Shown piece after piece: positions 35,401 through 40,400 of a stretch of DNA of 64,000 bases. The notes under the pieces were generated by a model. That model saw only the letters and a list, made by a program, of their open reading frames with translations. It was not told where the DNA came from and ran no database searches. The position numbers and the translations under genes are program-made. Source of the DNA: Pachyseris speciosa (Eukaryota; Cnidaria; Anthozoa; Scleractinia; Pachyseridae); assembly GCA_016490735.1 (NCBI GenBank), contig JAEMWC010001464.1, positions 18,501 through 82,500 of the forward strand, in the 5' to 3' direction. Numbering within the stretch: position 1 is the stretch's first letter; every line of letters starts with the position of its first letter.

Positions 35401-35956
35401 ATCAGAACCACCAAAAACCAGAAGACGATATAGACACGTTAAGTAGTGTTCATAACTGCGATGATCATTAGCATGTTCATTCTTTAATCCGCAGTTGAAA
35501 TATATGATTTTTATATATTCATTCTCACTTGTATCTTCATAGGTTCAAGTAGATGATATGGAGGACACTGTAGACGCGTTGAACCAAGAGTTCGCACAGC
35601 TGTCCAGGCAATCTTTAGAGATCACCACAAACCTACGTGAGCTTAAGCAAGAACTGCTAGCTCAAACAGACCTCCTCAGGGAGTCAGCGGAGGGCAGCAC
35701 GGAGCATGCGCAACACAAGAATGCGGTCCGTGAAACCACCACCAAGATTACGACCGCAAAGGCTTCGCTTGAGTCCACAGAGCTGCAAAAGAGCAACTGT
35801 TTAGGGCGGCTGAACCTGTTCAAGAAAAGACTGGAGGAAAAACAAGCTCAGTTAGAACAGCACGCGAGCAAACCAGAGAGCGAGAGAAAACAGCAAGCAG
35901 AGAGAAAACTGCAGTCCGCCATGGGCAAATCAGCAAAGAAGAAAGCAAAGAAGTAA
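6290..35956 (+). CDS. Large membrane coiled-coil protein gene, 5' part missing
   Basis: A multi-exon gene whose 5' exons are not found in the window. Visible parts, in order: Cys-rich repeats with CPxGYY/CPxGHYS patterns (GCC2/GCC3, TNFR-like fold), one transmembrane helix, a Pro-rich juxtamembrane stretch, a very long charged coiled coil, a Pro-rich linker, a conserved globular domain, and a final coiled coil with a Lys-rich tail. Taking one copy of the duplicated block, the exons from the membrane segment to the stop sum to 5019 bp, exactly 1673 codons, with all phases matching. The ectodomain visible here adds about 280 residues. It is probably a type I membrane protein with its coiled coil in the cytoplasm. 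The exon phases are strong evidence of coding. I do not recognise the orthologue. Known issues are the 8.28-kb tandem duplication, two apparent single-base losses in ectodomain exons, and one phase mismatch before the membrane exon. Confidence 0.8.
7569..7765 (+). CDS. Ectodomain exon with apparent 1-base loss
   Basis: After acceptor GGTCATAG the frame reads GFFCPTGT, then CPSGYF and CTPCPAG, typical of the same Cys-rich repeats. It hits TGA at about 7680 in the context GGTTGAAGTAC. With one more G there the frame would continue through the next Cys-rich stretch (GPCDAGFYCSGRAYTS) to donor GTAAGT. The exon is 197 bp; one extra base would give 66 whole codons and keep phase 0. It is either a sequence error or a real frameshift. 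Confidence 0.65.
7953..8122. repeat. MITE-like repeat holding the duplication breakpoint
   Basis: The ends look like inverted repeats: TTACATTAAAACCCCCTC on the left and AATAGGGGTTGAACTGTA on the right. The 5' edge of the 8.28-kb duplication (7965) lies in the run of five Cs inside the left end. The copy at 16243-16400 lacks the first 12 bases because the junction lies there. Confidence 0.5.
8250..10592 (+). CDS. Ectodomain exons, copy 1 (three exons)
   Basis: Exons 8250-8401, 9123-9290 and 10454-10592. The first reads GGLCPQGEYCPQGAKTPEPC and ends in phase 2 at donor GTAGGC. The second begins by completing Gly, then YYCAGDTNPEPTGPYSPGHY. The third reads AEQCTNCTEKNFCDEMGLEF and ends at PTACPPL in phase 1. 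These are GCC2/GCC3-like Cys-rich repeats continuing the ectodomain. In the second exon the usual CPVGTYQ motif is out of frame (TGCCCGTCGGAACTTATCAG), as if one base were missing in the C run at about 9270; with it the exon would end in phase 0 and join the third. The third exon's phase 1 end does not match the phase 0 start of the membrane exon. Confidence 0.7.
8931..9050 (+). repeat. SINE 3' fragment with perfect hairpin
   Basis: A 23-bp perfect inverted repeat (8931-8953 / 8977-8999; one arm is AAGCAGCAGTGAAAATAAAG plus CCT) is followed by TAAGTAGTGTTCACAACTAC. The same tail is seen at 34770-34860, 34950-34993 and 35443-35533, so this is the 3' half of an interspersed SINE family. The second copy is at about 17209-17328. 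Confidence 0.65.
9592..10060 (-). mobile_element. 5'-truncated non-LTR retrotransposon (LINE)
   Basis: The minus strand encodes the C-terminal end of a non-LTR reverse-transcriptase protein. It has the pattern FKCMAGMAPEYLS, then RSQQLNIPLFKTKKGQQSF, WNNLPAEIK and FKRNLRKYLLKRL, ending at the stop at 9711. The short 3' UTR carries CTGAAAAGCCCCCATGGGG and ends in TTGTATTGTA repeats at 9592-9625. The 5' side is cut off near a (CA)n run at 10050-10072. The identical copy is at about 17868-18330. Confidence 0.8.
10700..11074 (+). repeat. Retroelement 3' end with expanded TATTG tail
   Basis: The sequence CCCTGAAAAGCCCCGATGGG at 10942-10961 is followed by 18 exact TATTG units (10981-11070). The hairpin-like AAGCCCC..GGGG and the TATTG tail are the same signals as in the minus-strand LINE 3' end at 9592-9660. 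This is probably a SINE or truncated LINE using the same 3' recognition end. The second copy (18975-19363) has 21 units. Confidence 0.7.
11139..11325 (+). CDS. Transmembrane exon, copy 1
   Basis: After acceptor AAAAACAG the frame reads PLNLKPDW, then a hydrophobic helix of about 25 residues (IWGMTVFMLVCIIMLVIAVI to IW). The stop-transfer sequence RPRSIGRYPIRALRPKY follows, then a Pro-rich stretch (APIPVVPIP). This orientation puts the Cys-rich part outside and the coiled coil inside the cell. Donor GTGAGT follows in phase 1. Other open frames here, including a 173-codon one on the minus strand, are shadows. Confidence 0.85.
11706..12004 (+). CDS. Juxtamembrane cytoplasmic exon, copy 1
   Basis: The exon completes the Gly codon left open by the membrane exon and reads IDDHVYDLGPRGSPEG, then a region predicted to be helical (FNVRTLYDKLEDQTLHVSSQ, LRAFYDRISQQAEKLKGML). 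It is 299 bp and ends in phase 0 at donor GTAAGA. It begins the cytoplasmic coiled coil. Confidence 0.85.
12005..12270. repeat. GACA/GACG/GGAC tetranucleotide-like minisatellite
   Basis: About 240 bp of loosely periodic GACAGACA, GGACGGAC and GAACGGAC words lie directly after an exon donor. The opposite-strand frame rich in Ser-Val-Cys-Pro is a repeat artefact. The same tract occurs at 20294-20559. Confidence 0.85.
12514..12556 (+). CDS. Short coiled-coil exon, copy 1, alternative 3' end possible
   Basis: The exon starts after TTGAATTGCAG and reads TSSEERQESGEGEA, ending at donor GTAAGA in phase 1; this fits exon 13988 exactly. The same frame stays open past this donor with coding-like sequence (REQELMASLQMLLEKVEKGQ) to about 12690. 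A longer alternative exon is therefore possible, but I cannot fix its 3' end. Confidence 0.7.
12557..13503. other. Intron sequence, copy 1
   Basis: After the possible exon extension to about 12690 the sequence holds a poly-G run (12888-12902) and no convincing coding region. An open frame at 13249-13506 has no ATG and no domain. Confidence 0.5.
13504..13975. repeat. Interspersed repeat with tRNA-like end
   Basis: It contains GGGGACTACGTCCCCTACTC, then GTGCGTGGCTTCTTTAACG and a TTATCC-GAGGAGACTAGAAAG block. Its right end, read on the minus strand, has a B-box-like GCGGGTTCAAACAC. A related stretch is at 29520-29670. It looks like a SINE or composite repeat ending close to an exon acceptor. 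Confidence 0.55.
13988..14265 (+). CDS. Coiled-coil exon, copy 1 (Gly-rich start)
   Basis: Acceptor CTTGTAG. The exon completes Gly and reads LVSGTNITLPGSSMLVVGGG, a Gly-rich low-complexity stretch, then the helical VSEFLRKMNAERMHLEQQMG and EETAVHKLLKEQ. It is 278 bp and ends in phase 0 at GTGAGG. Confidence 0.85.
14720..14959 (+). CDS. Coiled-coil exon, copy 1
   Basis: Eighty codons, phase 0/0, between CCTGTTAG and GTACAG. It contains LADKLSAGDLSEDEMKAIMD, then HDREVAQLEGVLAAQKDKQM and LRDKLRRRREEKEAALLRKQ. The plan H-x3-(E/D)-x-A-x-L...MAAL..KL..RR..K returns in later exons (28085, 31569), so the coiled coil is built of related segments. Confidence 0.88.
15041..15319. mobile_element. 279-bp MITE with GTTTTCAATTG ends
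   Basis: Terminal inverted repeats GCAGTTTTCAATTG and CAATTGAAAACCGC bound a body with CCAATCA and GCGCGGGAAAACGCGCG words. The same family occurs at 28358-28636 in the other orientation, and at about 23331-23609 in the duplicate. Target duplication not resolved. Confidence 0.6.
15637..15834 (+). CDS. Coiled-coil exon, copy 1
   Basis: Sixty-six codons, phase 0/0, after TTCAAAAG. It starts AEKSNIRLDDVPPLVSAEVI and has a helical second half (ARAEEQLSNEQADTYRRQMG). Donor GTAAGC. Confidence 0.85.
16044..16253 (+). pseudogene. Coiled-coil exon truncated by the duplication junction
   Basis: This matches the full exon at 24334-24537 (LEEKMSRELAQQRAQQTALL, KEKLAQRKKEQMRK) up to 16242. The sequence then jumps to the start of copy 2. 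The last 4 exon bases and the splice donor are lost, and the frame runs into Pro-Ser-stop at 16251-16253. If used, this copy would end the protein here. Confidence 0.85.
16528..24537 (+). CDS. Ectodomain to coiled-coil exons, copy 2 (ten exons)
   Basis: Second copies of the exons: 16528-16679, 17399-17566, 18729-18867 (ectodomain), 19428-19614 (membrane), 19995-20293, 20803-20845, 22278-22555, 23010-23249, 23927-24124 and 24334-24537. The last is intact here: 68 codons, phase 0/0, donor GTAAAA after LEKAK. I see no coding difference from copy 1, and the apparent single-base loss near the CPVGTYQ motif is present in both. Because phases are identical, an mRNA using exons from either copy and joining exon 24334 to 24962 would keep the frame. 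Confidence 0.8.
17868..18330 (-). mobile_element. LINE 3' end, duplicate copy
   Basis: Copy of the 9592-10060 fragment carried by the segmental duplication. The reverse-transcriptase C-terminal frame ends at 17987. Confidence 0.8.
18975..19363 (+). repeat. TATTG-tailed retroelement end, duplicate copy
   Basis: Copy of 10700-11074, with 21 TATTG units (19255-19359) instead of 18. Confidence 0.7.
23331..23609. mobile_element. 279-bp MITE, duplicate copy
   Basis: Copy of 15041-15319 carried by the segmental duplication. Confidence 0.6.
24962..25138 (+). CDS. Coiled-coil exon
   Basis: First single-copy exon after the duplication: 59 codons, phase 0/0, acceptor CCCTTGCAG, donor GTGTGT. It reads ISEGGDVEALLKQHGQEIAA, LEASFDAEEARHTAEI, and repeats the HxxExAxLE pattern of exon 14720. 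Confidence 0.87.
25594..25716 (+). CDS. Coiled-coil exon
   Basis: Forty-one codons, phase 0/0, after TAATACAG. It reads DAVLQQQIMDQFRKDNEALQ and ends LEDTK at donor GTAACA. Confidence 0.85.
25841..26020 (+). CDS. Coiled-coil exon, Arg-rich
   Basis: Sixty codons, phase 0/0, after TTTTTCAG. An Arg/Glu-rich helix (AARRARRQEEARRQSEES) is followed by a less helical stretch (DADHVIVPEVIIPRE) that may break the coiled coil. Confidence 0.85.
26271..26498 (+). CDS. Coiled-coil exon
   Basis: Seventy-six codons, phase 0/0, after TCAATTGCAG. Highly charged helix: LRNEQERTLADMRERHEQDT, VELLEAEKERRLRELKDRHA, ending SPEEVQQ. Confidence 0.88.
26700..27650. repeat. Cluster of tRNA-derived SINEs, tandem and inverted
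   Basis: Two complete units and one cut unit lie in minus orientation (about 26700-27298). One plus-oriented unit (27299-27650) follows, so the cluster folds back on itself. Each unit has a tRNA-like head with an A box (TAGCTCAGTTGG), a B box (GGTTCAAACCC) and pairable acceptor arms (GGCTTCA / TGAAGTC). A hairpin near CCTGAATTTTTTTTCAGG and an AATTGCATAAATTGCG palindrome follow. Solo tail fragments occur elsewhere, as at 30177-30235. Confidence 0.8.
27468..27541 (+). repeat. tRNA-Thr(GGU)-like SINE head
   Basis: The sequence folds into acceptor, D and T arms of a tRNA, with GGT where the anticodon would be. The position before the anticodon is C instead of the invariant T, and the anticodon stem pairs poorly. 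I therefore call it a SINE head, not a working tRNA gene. Minus-strand equivalents lie at about 26784-26858 and 27026-27101. Confidence 0.6.
28085..28288 (+). CDS. Coiled-coil exon
   Basis: Sixty-eight codons, phase 0/0, after TTGTCTGCAG, donor GTGAGT. It reads LATHQQELDEIMEKMDTERQ, then RQNANLHQKLLERKKRKQDA. It is closely patterned like exon 31569 (H..DLAKLMNKMDADRMRMQ). Confidence 0.88.
28358..28636. mobile_element. MITE with GTTTTCAATTG ends
   Basis: Inverted ends GTTTTCAATTGAGT and ACTCAATTGAAAAC with about the same length as the copy at 15041-15319. It lies in an intron. Confidence 0.6.
29021..29101 (+). CDS. Small coiled-coil exon
   Basis: Twenty-seven codons, phase 0/0, between TTTCGTTAG and GTAAGA. 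It reads VKQAEKHAMIEGIRENGSEA, then FVIRK. Confidence 0.8.
29191..29480 (+). mobile_element. tRNA-derived SINE with (TTG)n tail
   Basis: The head at 29191-29263 has an A box (TTGGCGCAGTGG) and a perfect B box (GGGTTCGATTCC). The body is followed by a (TTG)n tail at about 29449-29479, then an A/T run and a C run (29496-29512). It looks complete and fairly young. Confidence 0.75.
29520..29670. repeat. Interspersed repeat fragment
   Basis: It shares GGGGACTACATCCGCTACTC, then GTGCGTGGGTTCTGTAAC and the TTATCCGAGA block with the repeat at 13504-13975. Confidence 0.5.
29686..30039 (+). CDS. Large coiled-coil exon
   Basis: 118 codons, phase 0/0, after ATCAATAG. Continuous charged heptads: LEKRHSQELKDLERMFQEER, ELKELEKQQLSPEELQQRRA, LDKKHAEQRKQIQHG. 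Donor GTTTGT. Confidence 0.88.
30490..30600 (+). repeat. tRNA-derived SINE fragment
   Basis: A-box-like GTAGCCCAGTGGCAGAGC and B-box-like ATAGGTTTGACTTT, followed by a hairpin CTCGGGATTTTTTCCGAG. Confidence 0.55.
30625..30841. mobile_element. Two tandem TTAA-flanked MITEs
   Basis: Two related units of about 100 bp (30625-30725 and 30740-30841) each begin and end with TTAA. The second has inverted ends TTAACCCTTTCACTCC and GGGGTTAAAGGGTTAA. Their bodies share AAGAGTGACTT and TTTTACTCGTCAAAGGGA. TTAA flanks point to the piggyBac superfamily; this is inference from target choice. Confidence 0.6.
30948..31110 (+). CDS. Coiled-coil exon
   Basis: 163 bp after CTCCCTTAG: EYADALNELTPEQAEEHRRS, then VVKQKLDEQRLENEEKLRQE. 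It ends in phase 1 at donor GTTTGT. Confidence 0.86.
31569..31912 (+). CDS. Coiled-coil exon
   Basis: 344 bp after TTCTTTAG, completing the codon left by the previous exon. It reads FEAEQQRKLEEELAVFDKQL, then EAILKEHSKDLAKLMNKMDA and SLEERLKKRRDAKRQAK. It carries the same segment pattern as exons 14720 and 28085. Phase 0 at donor GTAATG. Confidence 0.88.
31913..32504. other. Intron, nothing recognised
   Basis: No ORF, RNA gene or clear repeat is seen apart from an ATTTAAAT-containing AT-rich stretch near 32210-32250. Confidence 0.5.
32505..32835 (+). CDS. Coiled-coil to Pro-rich linker exon
   Basis: 331 bp after TCATTCAG. The end of the long coiled coil (NEEEKKEFEEKVQSERDRVQ) passes into a Pro-rich hinge (EAAPPPPPRGMPESYRLAAP), then a helical segment (LASLLLSSPLYQKIEGIKSL) and a Gly-rich stretch. 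It ends in phase 1 at GTAAGG. Confidence 0.88.
33321..34291 (+). CDS. Conserved C-terminal globular domain exon, family unknown
   Basis: A single 971-bp exon encodes the main globular domain of the cytoplasmic part. It begins APGEGYIDIKDDTLWGGDDE, continues with a hydrophobic core (FGSFIVDLLAVHCHHLPVTL), then NRILYVRAERMD and FVLVLVHCLSHIACGDL. A second half is predicted helical (VVEGLLDAKLLRGANKDGVH), and an Arg/Ser-rich tail ends YKTFLQ. The VHCLSHIACGD stretch recalls helix-embedded His motifs, but no complete HExxH or other catalytic set is seen, so I assign no activity. GC is higher than in the introns. Start phase and donor GTATGT fit both neighbours. Confidence 0.85.
34716..35533 (+). 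repeat. Two SINE copies, one split by a fold-back element
   Basis: SINE tails with B-box-like GGGCTCGATTCCCCG (34740) and GTGAGTTTGAATAC (34942), each followed by a hairpin near AAGCCTGTATTTTTTTCAGGCTTT. The tail continues as AAGTAGTGTTCATAACTGCG. The second copy is interrupted at its TTAA by the element at 34998-35438 and resumes at 35439. Confidence 0.7.
34998..35438. mobile_element. TTAA fold-back MITE (piggyBac-like)
   Basis: 441 bp made of two 199-bp inverted arms (34998-35196 and 35240-35438) around a 43-base loop. The ends are AGTGTCTATATCG and CGATATAGACACG. TTAA flanks both sides (34994-34997, 35439-35442). The uninterrupted SINE at about 34790 reads GCTTAAGTAGTG and shows the empty TTAA site. 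No ORF. Confidence 0.85.
35543..35956 (+). CDS. Terminal exon: coiled coil and Lys-rich tail
   Basis: 137 codons plus TAA, after TCTTCATAG, phase 0. It reads VDDMEDTVDALNQEFAQLSR, ITTNLRELKQELLAQTDLLR, and ends with MGKSAKKKAKK. No canonical AATAAA lies within 150 bp; ATTAAA occurs near 36476. Confidence 0.88.
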   Translation, partial: VQVDDMEDTVDALNQEFAQLSRQSLEITTNLRELKQELLAQTDLLRESAEGSTEHAQHKNAVRETTTKITTAKASLESTELQKSNCLGRLNLFKKRLEEKQAQLEQHASKPESERKQQAERKLQSAMGKSAKKKAKK

Positions 35957-37414
35957 ACATTTTGTAAAGTTTAGTTAGAATAGCGTAGGCTTAACGAGTT
36001 TTTATCGCTTTGTAGTTTTGTATTATTTATTTGCATTGATTGCAACAAGATATTTAATGAACAAGACTGAAAAAGGAAGTCATTTACAATACTTATTTTT
36101 GCAGTATTTTTGTATAACGGAGACAGTAGCCATAGTAAGTTATGCGCCTGATGTAGAATTTCAAGGCGGTTAAATGATAATTTTTAACACTTTTCAAGCA
36201 TAATAATGAGCTTGCTGAGAAAAAGTCGTGTGAACCTTACATTATTTGCGTACATTTTTATTCGATTGAACTAATTAAGGAGATCCATTAGCGTTTAAGC
36301 AATTTGCAATTTAATGTGAAATCAATAACGTTCACCAAAATGTAAAATAGTTTCGTGGAAATTAAGTATTTCTGACGTGGTACAGTAGTAGTAGTCTATT
36401 TGCAGGAACGAGTCAAGGTGGACTTGTTTTTACTCTAAATATCAGGTGTAATAATTTTTTCATTCCATAGCTTCTATTAAAAAGTATTTTAGTAAAGAAA
36501 GATATGGTGTCATTTTTGACCTGTTGAAAGAGCTCAAGAAATGTCTCGGGCGCAAATCACTTGTGAAAGTTTCATCATATTTAACCACTTATAAAAACTT
36601 CAATTTGCCGAATGACGATCATCCCGTGTAATGCTCAAAACTTTGACATTTTTTGGGCTTTCATTTTAAGAGCATTTGGTGCGTATTGAAAGTCGAAACT
36701 CTTTTGGTGCTCAACGGCTAACTTAAATTTTTGCTAAAAAAAAAAAAAAAAGGGTCCTCCCCGTTGAATAGCCACGCTCGAGAGCACAAATACCAGAAAC
36801 ACCACCCTCGAACAAGCCCCTGGTAACTAGTTACACGGCGAAGAATATATTTAAAAAAAAAAGAATATTTTACAAAATTTAATATTTCCGGAGGCAGCCT
36901 CTCTTCGTCAGAGTGTTACAAATTATGACCTTAAAGCAAACAACGTTACAACTTGAAATAAGTTGCATTTATGTGTAAACTAGACCGAAACCGTAAACAA
37001 TATAACGCAAAATAAAAACCGTTACAATATTAAAATTAAAAAAAATACATAAGTGTTCCATGAAAACAGGAAGAAAGGTATTACATTGCCTCTATTCTAC
37101 CGAAGGGTTTACGAGTTTTACCTCTAGCAATCAAAAATGAAATCCGCATCTGAACAACCCTTGAATTTGTTTTCTCAAATTCTAAGTGTGTATTCAATCA
37201 AGACTGAAATCTACAGGAAGTACATTTTAAACTACACGTATTAAAAGTTATTCATCAACTATTAACGGATGTTTATAAACATTCGTAAAAATCACCATGA
37301 TTTGTAGTTCCAGCTCACAATAAATTGCTTTTCAAGTTTTCAATGAAAGTAAAAAAAAGGTTTTGCTTGCAAAGCATAATCGTCAAAGTTTTTTTCAGGC
37401 CAGAGAGGAATAGA
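35957..37414. other. 3' UTR and spacer before the satellite array
   Basis: AT-rich sequence without an ORF. It includes the 3' UTR of the coiled-coil gene. At 36883-36911, read on the minus strand, CTGACGA...GGAAATA around a GAGG/CCTC stem resembles a hammerhead-ribozyme core as found in Penelope-like retroelements. This is only a weak resemblance. Confidence 0.5.
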
Positions 37415-40400
37415 ACTCATAAATGAATCTAACGGCAACCACATCTGGACGGAATAGAGTCAATCCAGAGCTTATTCTTTACTCATAAATGAATATAGCG
37501 GCAGCCACATCTGGACGGAATAGAGTCAATCCAGAGCTTATTCTTTACTCATAAATGAATCTAGCGGCAGCCACATCTGGACGGAATAGAGTCAATCCAG
37601 AGCTTATTCTTTACTCATAAATGAATCTAGCGGCAGCCACATCTGGACGGAATAGAGTCAATCCAGAGCTTATTCTTTACTCATAAATGAATCTAGCGGC
37701 AGCCACATCTGGACGGAATAGAGTCAATCCAGAGCTTATTCTTTACTCATAAATGAATCTAGCGGCAGCCACATCTGGACGGAATAGAGTCAATCCAGAG
37801 CTTATTCTTTACTCATAAATGAATCTAGCGGCAGCCACATCTGGACGGAATAGAGTCAATCCAGAGCTTATTCTTTACTCATAAATGAATCTAGCGGCAG
37901 CCACATCTGGACGGAATAGAGTCAATCCAGAGCTTATTCTTTACTCATAAATGAATCTAGCGGCAGCCACATCTGGACGGAATAGAGTCAATCCAGAGCT
38001 TATTCTTTACTCATAAATGAATCTAGCGGCAGCCACATCTGGACGGAATAGAGTCAATCCAGAGCTTATTCTTTACTCATAAATGAATCTAGCGGCAGCC
38101 ACATCTGGACGGAATAGAGTCAATCCAGAGCTTATTCTTTACTCATAAATGAATCTAGCGGCAGCCACATCTGGACGGAATAGAGTCAATCCAGAGCTTA
38201 TTCTTTACTCATAAATGAATCTAGCGGCAGCCACATCTGGACGGAATAGAGTCAATCCAGAGCTTATTCTTTACTCATAAATGAATCTAGCGGCAGCCAC
38301 ATCTGGACGGAATAGAGTCAATCCAGAGCTTATTCTTTACTCATAAATGAATCTAGCGGCAGCCACATCTGGACGGAATAGAGTCAATCCAGAGCTTATT
38401 CTTTACTCATAAATGAATCTAGCGGCAGCCACATCTGGACGGAATAGAGTCAATCCAGAGCTTATTCTTTACTCATAAATGAATCTAGCGGCAGCCACAT
38501 CTGGACGGAATAGAGTCAATCCAGAGCTTATTCTTTACTCATAAATGAATCTAGCGGCAGCCACATCTGGACGGAATAGAGTCAATCCAGAGCTTATTCT
38601 TTACTCATAAATGAATCTAGCGGCAGCCACATCTGGACGGAATAGAGTCAATCCAGAGCTTATTCTTTACTCATAAATGAATCTAGCGGCAGCCACATCT
38701 GGACGGAATAGAGTCAATCCAGAGCTTATTCTTTACTCATAAATGAATCTAGCGGCAGCCACATCTGGACGGAATAGAGTCAATCCAGAGCTTATTCTTT
38801 ACTCATAAATGAATCTAGCGGCAGCCACATCTGGACGGAATAGAGTCAATCCAGAGCTTATTCTTTACTCATAAATGAATCTAGCGGCAGCCACATCTGG
38901 ATGGAATAGAGTCAATCCAGAGCTTATTCTTTACTCATAAATGAATCTAGCGGCAGCCACATCTGGACGGAATAGAGTCAATCCAGAGCTTATTCTTTAC
39001 TCATAAATGAATCTAGCGGCAGCCACATCTGGACGGAATAGAGTCAATCCAGAGCTTATTCTTTACTCATAAATGAATCTAGCGGCAGCCACATCTGGAC
39101 GGAATAGAGTCAATCCAGAGCTTATTCTTTACTCATAAATGAATCTAGCGGCAGCCACATCTGGACGGAATAGAGTCAATCCAGAGCTTATTCTTTACTC
39201 ATAAATGAATCTAGCGGCAGCCACATCTGGACGGAATAGAGTCAATCCAGAGCTTATTCTTTACTCATAAATGAATCTAGCGGCAGCCACATCTGGACGG
39301 AATAGAGTCAATCCAGAGCTTATTCTTTACTCATAAATGAATCTAGCGGCAGCCACATCTGGACGGAATAGAGTCAATCCAGAGCTTATTCTTTACTCAT
39401 AAATGAATCTAGCGGCAGCCACATCTGGATGGAATAGAGTCAATCCAGAGCTTATTCTTTACTCATAAATGAATCTAGCGGCAGCCACATCTGGACGGAA
39501 TAGAGTCAATCCAGAGCTTATTCTTTACTCATAAATGAATCTAGCGGCAGCCACATCTGGACGGAATAGAGTCAATCCAGAGCTTATTCTTTACTCATAA
39601 ATGAATCTAGCGGCAGCAACATCTGGACGGAATAGAGTCAATCCAGAGCTTATTCTTTACTCATAAATGAATCTAGCGGCAGCCACATCTGGACGGAATA
39701 GAGTCAATCCAGAGCTTATTCTTTACTCATAAATGAATCTAGCGGCAGCCACATCTGGACGGAATAGAGTCATTCCAGAGCTTATTCTTTACTCATAAAT
39801 GAATCTAGCGGCAGCCACATCTGGACGGAATAGAGTCAATCCAGAGCTTATTCTTTACTCATAAATGAATCTAGCGGCAGCCACATCTGGACGGAATAGA
39901 GTCAATCCAGAGCTTATTCTTTACTCATAAATGAATCTAGCGGCAGCCACATCTGGACGGAATAGAGTCAATCCAGAGCTTATTCTTTACTCATAAATGA
40001 ATCTAGCGGCAGCCACATCTGGACGGAATAGAGTCAATCCAGAGCTTATTCTTTACTCATAAATGAATCTAGCGGCAGCCACATCTGGACGGAATAGAGT
40101 CAATCCAGAGCTTATTCTTTACTCATAAATGAATCTAGCGGCAGCCACATCTGGACGGAATAGAGTCAATCCAGAGCTTATTCTTTACTCATAAATGAAT
40201 CTAGCGGCAGCCACATCTGGACGGAATAGAGTCAATCCAGAGCTTATTCTTTACTCATAAATGAATCTAGCGGCAGCCACATCTGGACGGAATAGAGTCA
40301 ATCCAGAGCTTATTCTTTACTCATAAATGAATCTAGCGGCAGCCACATCTGGACGGAATAGAGTCAATCCAGAGCTTATTCTTTACTCATAAATGAATCT

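Noticed and set aside
34730..35530. Coding region between the last two exons
   Set aside because: Entirely SINE and fold-back sequence; no frame survives.
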